Source: an uncultured Prevotellaceae bacterium
GTDB taxonomy: Bacteria > Bacteroidota > Bacteroidia > Bacteroidales > Bacteroidaceae
Assembly: GCA_947304115.1 (NCBI GenBank)
Contig: CAMZAE010000002.1
Span: 117,014-181,013, forward strand
DNA length: 64,000 bases
Reading direction: 5' to 3'
Shown: one piece after another, positions 44,897 to 52,492 of the stretch
Layout: every line of letters starts with the position of its first letter
How positions within the stretch are numbered: position 1 is the stretch's first letter
The notes under the pieces: generated by a model
Database searches by the model: none
Told to the model about the DNA's origin: nothing
What the model saw: only the letters and a program-made list of their open reading frames with translations
Position numbers and translations under genes: made by a program

Positions 44897-45861
44897 TAAA
44901 AAGCAGAGGCTTTGAGATTGAGGCCTGCCTTCTCGTCGAGGCCAAACATAAGGTTCATGTTCTGTACAGCCTGCCCGACGGCTCCCTTCAAGAGGTTATC
45001 GATGCAACTCACCATAAGCAGCTGGTCCTCGTACTTCTCCACATACACGAGGGCCTTGTTGGTGTTCACGACCTGCTTCATGTCGGGGCTTGTCAGGACG
45101 AAATGCGTGAAGACTGCGTCCTTGTAGTAGTCCTCATAGACCTTCCGAACCTGCTCTAACGGCAAGTCGCACTTGGCGTAAGCCGTCACGAAGATGCCCC
45201 TCGTGAAGCAGCCCCGCTGAGGAATGAAGAGCACGCGCCCTTCGTAGCCGGGGCAAAGCTCCTGCACCGTCTGGTTGATTTCAAGGAGATGCTGGTGCGT
45301 GAAGGTCTTATAGACGGAGATGTTGTCGTTGCGCCAGGAGAAGTGCGTTGTTGCGCCAGGCTTCTGTCCCGCTCCCGTACTGCCCGTAATGCCATTGACA
45401 TGGATGTCGCCGCTGATGATGCCAGCCTTCAAAGCAGGCAGCATGGCGAGCTGGATGCAAGTGGCAAAGCAACCGGGATTGGCGAGGTGCTGACAGCCTT
45501 TTATAGCTGAACGATGCGTCTCAGGCAAGCCATAGACGAAGTCATGCTTGTCTGCTATGCGGAAGTCCTGAGCCATGTCGATTATCTTGACGTTTGCAGG
45601 AATGTCATGCTCCTTCAGGAACTGTTCGCTCTTGCCGTGCCCGAAGCAAAAGAACACCACGTCCACCTGGTCGAAGGGCATTTCGCTGGTGAAGCATAGG
45701 TCTGTCTCGCCAATCAACCCTTCATGCACCTCACTGACGGGATTGCCGGCATTGCTCTCGCTGTTGGCGAAAACTATTTCTGCCTGCGGGTGTCCGAGAA
45801 GCACACGGATGAGTTCTCCTCCCGTATAGCCGGCAGCACCTAAGATGCCAACCCTTACCAT
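44896..45861 (-). CDS. argC: N-acetyl(succinyl)-gamma-glutamyl-phosphate reductase
   Basis: MVRVGILGAAGYTGGELIRVLLGHP; NPGCFATCIQLAMLPAL; HEVNQT/HLLEINQT region. Start at 45861. Confidence 0.95.
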   Translation of the reverse strand: MVRVGILGAAGYTGGELIRVLLGHPQAEIVFANSESNAGNPVSEVHEGLIGETDLCFTSEMPFDQVDVVFFCFGHGKSEQFLKEHDIPANVKIIDMAQDFRIADKHDFVYGLPETHRSAIKGCQHLANPGCFATCIQLAMLPALKAGIISGDIHVNGITGSTGAGQKPGATTHFSWRNDNISVYKTFTHQHLLEINQTVQELCPGYEGRVLFIPQRGCFTRGIFVTAYAKCDLPLEQVRKVYEDYYKDAVFTHFVLTSPDMKQVVNTNKALVYVEKYEDQLLMVSCIDNLLKGAVGQAVQNMNLMFGLDEKAGLNLKASAF

Positions 45862-46049
45862 GCCGCCGGTTTTTTTGGTGCAAGTATCCACAAAAGGAGA
45901 TACAGAAGCAAACCGCCTCCTAAACTGAAGAACATGAACACGAACAGCAGGCGAACAAGCAAAGAGTCTATCTCAAAATACTCTGCCAGACCACCGCAGA
46001 CACCACCTATTTTCTTGTCGGTGGTGGAAAGGTAAAACTTCTTAACCAT
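45855..46049 (-). CDS. PspC-domain membrane protein
   Basis: KFYLSTTDKKIGGVCGGLAEYFEIDSLLVRLLFVFMFF. Confidence 0.9.
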   Translation of the reverse strand: MVKKFYLSTTDKKIGGVCGGLAEYFEIDSLLVRLLFVFMFFSLGGGLLLYLLLWILAPKKPAAW

Positions 46050-46071
46050 GTCTTGATTATATTATATGGTG

Positions 46072-47268
46072 TTATCTCTTTTCGTTGGGATGTGCCAGAT
46101 AGTACGCGCGAAGTGCTGTTGATGTCACCTTGATGAAGCCCTTGGCATCTTCGCTCGTCCAGGCCTTTGCCGTCTCGCCGTACTCTCCAAGCTTGTTCTT
46201 CACGAGGTCGTTGGGGCTGTCAACGCCGACTGTCTGGAAGCAGAGCGGACGCAGTTCAAGCGTCACCTCGCCCGTCACATTCCTCTGGCTGCTGGTCAGC
46301 ATCGCCTCGATGTCGGGCATGACCGGCTCCAGGTACTGGCTTTCGTGCAGGAACATTCCGTACCAGTTGGCAACCTGTTCCTTCCAGTACTGCTGCCATT
46401 TGGAGAGGGTGAACTTCTCCAGATAGCGATGCGCACCAATGATGAGCATCGGTGCTGCTGCTTCGAAGCCCACGCGCCCCTTGATGCCGATGATGGTGTC
46501 GCCCACATGACAGTCGCGGCCGATGCCGTAGCGTGCACCAATCTCCTCGACCTTCTGGATGGCCTTTATCTTGTCGTCGAAGTGTTCGCCGTTGACCGAG
46601 CAGATTTCTCCCTTCTCGAAGCCAATCTTCAGGAGTTCCGGCCCTTCCTCTGTGGGGTGCTTCAGGTAGGCACTCTCTGGCAGGCCTTGCTTCGAGTCGA
46701 GTATCTCGCCGCCACAGATGCTGGTGCCCCAAAGCCCGACGTTGTAGCTGTACTTGAGCTTGGTGAAGTCGGCGAAGTAGCCGTTCTTGTTGAGGTAATC
46801 CACTTCCTCCTGGCGTGAGAGGTTGCCGTCGCGCGTCAAAGTGATAATCTCCACGCCTGGACACATCACGAGGAACGTCATATCGAAGCGGATTTGGTCA
46901 TTGCCTGCACCCGTCGAGCCGTGCGCAATGGCCGTAGCTCCTATTTCCTTCGCGTATCTTGCAATCGCCAAAGCCTGGAAGATGCGCTCGCTGCTCACCG
47001 AAATGGGATAGCAATTGTTACGGAGCACATTGCCGAAGACCATGTACTTCAACGACTTCTCGTAGTACTCCTGCGTCACGTCGAGAGTGACATACGCCTT
47101 CGCGCCCAGCTTGTAGGCATTCTCTTCGTTGGCCTTCAACTGCTCTGGGCTGAACCCGCCCGTGTTGGCACAAGCCGCGTACACTTCATAACCTTTCTCC
47201 TTAGCCAGATACATCACCGTATAACTGGTATCAAGTCCGCCACTAAAGGCAACAACAACCTTTTTCAT
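46072..47268 (-). CDS. argG: Argininosuccinate synthase
   Basis: KVVVAFSGGLDTSYTVMYLAKEKGYEVYAACANTGGFSPEQL; HGSTGAGNDQIRF. Confidence 0.95.
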   Translation of the reverse strand: MKKVVVAFSGGLDTSYTVMYLAKEKGYEVYAACANTGGFSPEQLKANEENAYKLGAKAYVTLDVTQEYYEKSLKYMVFGNVLRNNCYPISVSSERIFQALAIARYAKEIGATAIAHGSTGAGNDQIRFDMTFLVMCPGVEIITLTRDGNLSRQEEVDYLNKNGYFADFTKLKYSYNVGLWGTSICGGEILDSKQGLPESAYLKHPTEEGPELLKIGFEKGEICSVNGEHFDDKIKAIQKVEEIGARYGIGRDCHVGDTIIGIKGRVGFEAAAPMLIIGAHRYLEKFTLSKWQQYWKEQVANWYGMFLHESQYLEPVMPDIEAMLTSSQRNVTGEVTLELRPLCFQTVGVDSPNDLVKNKLGEYGETAKAWTSEDAKGFIKVTSTALRAYYLAHPNEKR

Positions 47269-47351
47269 TTACTATTTGACTATTTACGATTTATAATCTG
47301 TTTTTGTAGTTAACTACTTAACTACTTAACTCCTTTAACTACTGATGACTT

Positions 47352-47972
47352 CTACTCTATTCCACGTAATACCAGCGTCCTCATCACATCCTTGATGACT
47401 TCCAGCGAGGTAGGCTCGCCCTTGTGCTTCTCCGGATCCCAAAGCATACCCGTGCAGACGCAGAACTTGCGGTTCTTGGCTTCGAGGATGCCGTGGTTGA
47501 TACAGCCTTGACAGCCGTGCCAAAAGGCATCGTCGTCGGTAAGTTGGTTGAAGCTCACGGGAACATAACCCAGAGCCGTGTTCATCTTCATCACGGCATC
47601 GCCGCTTGTCAGGCTGAATATCTTGGCATGAGGCCAGCGCAGACGGGCCAGCGTGAAGGTGTAGTCCTTGATGCGCTTTGCAACACCCAGTCCCTGGTAG
47701 TCGGGATGCACGATAAGGCCGGAAGTGGTGACATAATGTTTGTTGCCCCATGTCTCAATGTAGCTGAAGCCTACAAACGTATCGCCGTCCAACGCCAAAA
47801 CAGCCTTGCCCTCACGCATCTTCGTGGCCACATATTCATGGGTGCGCTCTGCAATGCCAGTGCCGCGTTTGCGGGCAGCCTCCCGGATGGTGTCGATGAT
47901 GGTGTCAACATATTTCTCATGTTCGGCATCTGCTACCAACACCCGTATGTCCTCTATCTTTATGTCTTTCAT
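47352..47972 (-). CDS. GNAT-family N-acyltransferase in arg cluster
   Basis: GLIVHPDYQGLGVAKRIKDYTF acyl-CoA motif; located between argR and argG. Confidence 0.85.
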   Translation of the reverse strand: MKDIKIEDIRVLVADAEHEKYVDTIIDTIREAARKRGTGIAERTHEYVATKMREGKAVLALDGDTFVGFSYIETWGNKHYVTTSGLIVHPDYQGLGVAKRIKDYTFTLARLRWPHAKIFSLTSGDAVMKMNTALGYVPVSFNQLTDDDAFWHGCQGCINHGILEAKNRKFCVCTGMLWDPEKHKGEPTSLEVIKDVMRTLVLRGIE

Positions 47973-47973
47973 G

Positions 47974-48441
47974 TTAATTCAATTTTGGGATAAGATTGCG
48001 TACAATTTTGCCAGCCGTCTCTCTGTCAAAGCCTTCCGCCAGCACTACGATGACTGTGTCGTCGCCTGCTACAGTGCCCAGAAAGAGGGGATGCTTGATG
48101 TTGTCTATGTCGTAGGCGACCATACTGGCGTGGCCTGGAGGTGTGTGCACCACCATCAGGTTGCCCGAAAAGTTCAGACGCCACTTCGTCTGATTTATCT
48201 CCTCCTGCGTCGGCACCAGTTCGAACTGGCCTTCGCGAGGGAGGGCATAGATGCTGTGCCCGTTACGCACACGTACTTTGCTGATGCGCAATTGCTTGAG
48301 GTCGCGGCTCAGCGTAGTCTGTGTGCTGACAAATCCCTCCCTTTCTAATGCGGCCAGCAATTCTTCTTGGCTCTCCAGACTGCCCCTGCTGACAATTTTT
48401 CGTATTGTCTGAAGTCTCTTCTTCTTGTCCTGCTTCTCCAT
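47974..48441 (-). CDS. argR: Arginine repressor ArgR
   Basis: GSLESQEELLAALEREGFVSTQTTLSRDLKQLRISKV; C-term TVAGDDTVIVVLAEG. Start MEKQDKKKR at 48441. Confidence 0.93.
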   Translation of the reverse strand: MEKQDKKKRLQTIRKIVSRGSLESQEELLAALEREGFVSTQTTLSRDLKQLRISKVRVRNGHSIYALPREGQFELVPTQEEINQTKWRLNFSGNLMVVHTPPGHASMVAYDIDNIKHPLFLGTVAGDDTVIVVLAEGFDRETAGKIVRNLIPKLN

Positions 48442-48477
48442 ATTGATGAATTGTTCTTCTATTTGAAGAACTGGCCG

Positions 48478-48485
48478 CAAAGGTA
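48478..48485 (-). promoter_or_regulatory. Bacteroidetes -7 element TACCTTTG for argR
   Basis: CAAAGGTA on + strand. Confidence 0.6.
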
Positions 48486-48611
48486 CAACATTTTATGCAA
48501 ATAAACACTAAATCTTCGGCATAATATGCATTATATTTTGTAGATTCCTGCATAAGAATTCTTTTTCGGAGCATAATTATTTTCATTGCCGAGCGTTGGG
48601 AACTTCAAATT

Positions 48612-48716
48612 GCGTCGTAAATTGTACAATTTGCGACGTGAAATGTACAAATTACGTCGTAAAACGTACAATTTACGACGTAAAATAAAGAATTTGCCAT
48701 GTAAAACGTATTTTCT
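48612..48716. repeat. 21-bp-period tandem array (4 units plus a degenerate fifth), locus 2
   Basis: gcgtcgtaaattgtacaattt|gcgacgtgaaatgtacaaatt|acgtcgtaaaacgtacaattt|acgacgtaaaataaagaattt|gccatgtaaaacgtattttct. Confidence 0.92.
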
Positions 48717-48794
48717 CTTTGTGGTAAAAGAGGATTTTCTGAACAATAAAATGTTTTTCTTTTTCTGGCTGGCCGACAATTCAGGATTTTTATA

Positions 48795-48802
48795 TATATT
48801 TG
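48795..48802 (+). promoter_or_regulatory. -7-like element TATATTTG upstream of serine hydrolase; no TTTG at -33
   Basis: TANNTTTG match upstream of ATG 48843. Confidence 0.5.
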
Positions 48803-48842
48803 CATCGAAAAAGACGCTGTAACATTATAAATATAATATGTT

Positions 48843-50060
48843 ATGAAGAAACTGTTTATCCTTTTGCTTGTCGCATTTTGCATGACGGCAAGTGCGCAAA
48901 AGAAAATTATCGACTCCAAGACGACCTTTGCCAAGGAAGCTTTGCAGCCTTACGTTGACAGAGGTGAGTTGCCGGGTGCCATCAGCATCTTCTACAACGA
49001 CGGTGTTCAGGAGACTTGCTGCATTGGCTATGCCAATGTCGAGCAGAAGCGTCCCATTCGCCTCGACAATGTCTTTATGCAATGCTCTCAGACGAAGGGC
49101 TTCTGTGGCGTGACCATCGCCAAACTGGTGGAGGAGGGCAGGCTCTCGCTCGACGATCCTGTCTCGAAGTATCTGCCGGAGTTCAAGGAACTCTGGGTGC
49201 TGGACAGCGAAAAGGACGGCGTCAAGACGCTCCACAAGGCCAAGAATGTGCTGACAGTACGCATGGTGATGAACCACACTGGCGGCTTCCCCTTTGAGGC
49301 CAGCGTGAAGCGCAACGATGTCCGGGGCGGAGGATGGTCCGGTGGCGCACCGCTTCGCCAAGTGGCAGCCGTAGCAGCAGGTTCTCCCATCATGTTCGAA
49401 CCAGGCACAAAGGACCGATACTCCAATACGGGCATTGACATTGGCGGTGCCATCGTGGAGGCCATCACAGGCATGAAGTGGGAGGACTACCTGAAGAAGG
49501 AAGTGCTCGAACCTCTCGGCATGAAGTCAACGTGGTTCTGGCCTACCGACAAACAACTGAAGAAACAGGTTGAGATGTACGATGTGAAGGAAGGCCAGCA
49601 GGCTGTGTATCGATTCGAAAACAACCAGCAGCAACGTCCATATAACGACAACCATGTCTTTGCTTCTGCCGGAGCAGGCCTCTGGACAACAGCGAAGGAC
49701 CAGTTGAAGTTCTACAAAATGCTGATGAATCTTGGGGTGGGCGACAACGGCGTGCGTATCCTTAAAGAAGAGACCGTGAAGTCCATCCTCGCCGTTACGA
49801 CACGTCCCGACAACATGGGCGGTTATTCTCTCGGTTTGAATGCTCCGAAGAAGGATGGCGAGAACGAGTGGTTCGGTCACGGAGGCGCCTGGGGAACAAA
49901 CTGTATGGTGAACTGGCACAAGAAACAACTGAAGCTGTGGGTGGTGCAGATTAACGGCAGGCAGCCATGGAACGGAGCAATGAACGAGGCTGCCCAGAAG
50001 TTCTTCTCCCAGACGATAGACACCTCCGGCATTGATGCCTATACAGGAAGGACAAAATGA
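48843..50060 (+). CDS. Secreted serine hydrolase (class C beta-lactamase-related)
   Basis: Signal peptide; SQTKGFCGV (SxxK), YSNTG (YxN), WFGHGGAWGTN. Confidence 0.9.
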   Translation: MKKLFILLLVAFCMTASAQKKIIDSKTTFAKEALQPYVDRGELPGAISIFYNDGVQETCCIGYANVEQKRPIRLDNVFMQCSQTKGFCGVTIAKLVEEGRLSLDDPVSKYLPEFKELWVLDSEKDGVKTLHKAKNVLTVRMVMNHTGGFPFEASVKRNDVRGGGWSGGAPLRQVAAVAAGSPIMFEPGTKDRYSNTGIDIGGAIVEAITGMKWEDYLKKEVLEPLGMKSTWFWPTDKQLKKQVEMYDVKEGQQAVYRFENNQQQRPYNDNHVFASAGAGLWTTAKDQLKFYKMLMNLGVGDNGVRILKEETVKSILAVTTRPDNMGGYSLGLNAPKKDGENEWFGHGGAWGTNCMVNWHKKQLKLWVVQINGRQPWNGAMNEAAQKFFSQTIDTSGIDAYTGRTK

Positions 50061-50848
50061 TTTCGAGCACTCAGAATCCAAAAATAAAACATCTCCTTCT
50101 GCTTCAGCAAAAGTCTTCGCAACGAAAAGCAGAAGGGCTGTTTGTCGTGGAAGGGAGACGCGAGGTGGAGCACTGTCTGTCGGCAGGCTTCACACTTCGC
50201 ACAGCCTTTGTGTGCGAAGAAATTGGAGGCTCAGACCTTCCCCAACCCTCCCTTAAGCGGGGGGAGTTAGAGAGGGTGTCTCCCAACGTCTATGAACGCA
50301 TCGCCTATCGTGGCGGAACGGAAGGCATTGTGGCAGTCGTGGAGGAGCGACGTCTTGGACTTCGCGACTTGAAACTGTCCGCTTCGCCGCTCATTGTGGT
50401 CCTGGAGAGCGTGGAGAAGCCTGGCAACCTCGGGGCGGTGCTGCGCAGTGCCGATGCCGCAGGAGCCGATGCCGTAGTGGTTTGCGATCCCTTGACAGAC
50501 CTCTACAATCCCAATCTCATCCGCTCTGCGGTGGGTGCGGCATTTACTGTTCCCTGCGTGGCTTGCAGCACAGAGGAGTGTATCGCTTTTTTCAAGGAAA
50601 GGGGCATCAGGATATTGACCGCCCAACTGCAGGACTCGAAACTCTACTATGACACCCCGATGGCAGGCCCAACGGCCATCGTGATGGGGACAGAGGCAAC
50701 GGGACTGACCGACGAGTGGCGCAAGGCGGCTGATGCGCATATCCGCATCCCGATGCTCGGCCAACTGGACTCTCTGAACGTATCTGTCAGTGCCGCCATC
50801 CTGCTTTTCGAGGCTGTCCGGCAAAGACAGACGGGAGTCAGTGCTTAA
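50057..50848 (+). CDS. TrmH/SpoU-family RNA 2'-O-methyltransferase
   Basis: LESVEKPGNLGAVLRSADAAGADAVVVC; IVMGTEATGLTDEW; LNVSVSAAILLFEAVRQR. Confidence 0.93.
   Translation: MISSTQNPKIKHLLLLQQKSSQRKAEGLFVVEGRREVEHCLSAGFTLRTAFVCEEIGGSDLPQPSLKRGELERVSPNVYERIAYRGGTEGIVAVVEERRLGLRDLKLSASPLIVVLESVEKPGNLGAVLRSADAAGADAVVVCDPLTDLYNPNLIRSAVGAAFTVPCVACSTEECIAFFKERGIRILTAQLQDSKLYYDTPMAGPTAIVMGTEATGLTDEWRKAADAHIRIPMLGQLDSLNVSVSAAILLFEAVRQRQTGVSA
50236..50281. repeat. Palindromic element inside the TrmH-family CDS
   Basis: ccttccccaaccctcccttaagcggggggagttagagagggtgtct encodes LPQPSLKRGELERVS. Confidence 0.7.
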
Positions 50849-51525
50849 CCTTCTGCAAAAGTAAAGGCTTCAACGACTGCCTTCACAATCCCTGCATCTG
50901 TATGACCTTCCTTACGCAGGGAGCCGTGTATCTCACAGGCACCCGTCTCGGACAGGATGCGGCAGGCATTCTTTGGGCTAACGCCGGCACCTGGCATGAT
51001 GATGATGCGATTGGCTGCCTGCTTCACCAACACCCTTAAAAGAGGAATGCCCTGCTCGGCCGTCGGTGCCTGTCCGGAGGTGAGCAGACGATGGCAACCC
51101 AAGGAGATAATCTGTTCCAAAGCTTCTTGGGGATTCCTACAGACATCGAAGGCACGATGGAAGGTGATGCTCAGGCCCTCTGCCTCGTCAACAAGACGGC
51201 TGACAGTCCCTTCGTCGATACTGCCATCAGGCTTCAGCGCACCAATCACCACACCATTTGCACCCAATCGCTTGGCAAGTCGGATGTCTTCAAGCATTCT
51301 CATAACCTCGTCCTTGCTATAGACAAAGTTGCCTTCGCGAGGACGGATGAGCACCTGGACAGGGATGCCCAAATCGATAGCCTGCTCCATCATGTCGGGC
51401 GTTGGCGTAAGGCCGTCCAGTTCAAGAGCCTGACAAAGTTCCACACGGTGTGCACCGCCTTCTTTGGCTGCACAGACGCTCTGCAAATCGGCACAGCAAA
51501 CCTCTAATTTCCGTTGCGTGTTCAT
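50845..51525 (-). CDS. cutC: CutC family protein
   Basis: LEVCCADLQSVCAAKEGGAHRVELCQALELDGLTPT; IIIMPGAGVSPKNA; EIHGSLR. Start MNTQRK at 51525. Confidence 0.93.
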   Translation of the reverse strand: MNTQRKLEVCCADLQSVCAAKEGGAHRVELCQALELDGLTPTPDMMEQAIDLGIPVQVLIRPREGNFVYSKDEVMRMLEDIRLAKRLGANGVVIGALKPDGSIDEGTVSRLVDEAEGLSITFHRAFDVCRNPQEALEQIISLGCHRLLTSGQAPTAEQGIPLLRVLVKQAANRIIIMPGAGVSPKNACRILSETGACEIHGSLRKEGHTDAGIVKAVVEAFTFAEG

Positions 51526-51535
51526 CGGTGGACTA

Positions 51536-52492
51536 TCAGATGCGGTTCTGTGCTTCGCCACGCAGGAAGGCGGCGACATTGTCGATGGCAATGCTGATAA
51601 GGCGGCGGCGGGCTGATGCAGAAGCCCAGGCAATGTGGGGCGTGATGTAACAATGAGGGGCATGGAGCAAGGGGCAAGATGAACGAGGCGGCTCTTCTGT
51701 CAGGACATCAACGCCGACCGCATAGAGTTTTCCTGCGGCAAGCGCATCGGCAACCGCCTGTTCGTCGAGCAAGGGGCCGCGGCCGGTATTGATGAGGATG
51801 GCTGTAGGCTTCATCAGGGCAAGGCGCTCGCGATTGACAAGATGGCGCGTCTCATCGGTCAGAGGACAATGCAGGCTCACGACATCCGCCTCTCTGAAAA
51901 GCTGCTCGTAACTCTTTGCCTTGCGTATTCCAAGCTGTCGGAGCTTTTCCTCCGGCTTGCTGCTCACGGCCATGACCTTCATCCCCATGACCTGTGCCAT
52001 TCGTGCCACCTGCATTCCGATATTGCCCAGGCCGACGATGCCCATCGTGAGGCCGTCCAGTTCGATAAGGGAAGCTTTGGTGAAACTGAAGTCGGGACAC
52101 CTTTGCCACTCGCCTTCCCTGACGGCTTCGGCATGGAGTGCCACCTGGTTCGTGATGTTCAGCAGGTGCGCCATCACCATTTGTGCAACAGACATCGTGC
52201 TGTAGGCAGGGATGTTTGTCACGACGATGCCCCGATGATGGGCTTCTGCAATATCAACCACATTGTACCCCGTCGCCAGTACGCCGATGTAACGCAGGGA
52301 GGGTAGGGCAGACATAGCATCGGCATCGATGATGACTTTGTTCGTCAGCAGCACTTCGGCTCCTTCTGCCCTTTCAAGTAATTGCTCAGGAGCCGTGCGG
52401 TCAAAGGACACAAGTTCTCCGAATTCCCGAAGTCTGTCCAACGACATGTCGCCCGGATTGGCTGTATAACCGTCAAGAATAACTATCTTCAT
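51536..52492 (-). CDS. D-2-hydroxyacid dehydrogenase
   Basis: LTMGIVGLGNIGMQVARMAQ; INTGRGPLLDEQAVADAL; HIAWASASARRR. Start MKIVILDG at 52492. Confidence 0.92.
   Translation of the reverse strand: MKIVILDGYTANPGDMSLDRLREFGELVSFDRTAPEQLLERAEGAEVLLTNKVIIDADAMSALPSLRYIGVLATGYNVVDIAEAHHRGIVVTNIPAYSTMSVAQMVMAHLLNITNQVALHAEAVREGEWQRCPDFSFTKASLIELDGLTMGIVGLGNIGMQVARMAQVMGMKVMAVSSKPEEKLRQLGIRKAKSYEQLFREADVVSLHCPLTDETRHLVNRERLALMKPTAILINTGRGPLLDEQAVADALAAGKLYAVGVDVLTEEPPRSSCPLLHAPHCYITPHIAWASASARRRLISIAIDNVAAFLRGEAQNRI

Noticed and set aside
48531-48779. Small repetitive ORF (LRRKLYVLRRNLYISRRKLYNLRRN)
   Set aside because: Arises from translating the 21-bp repeat array; no support as a protein.
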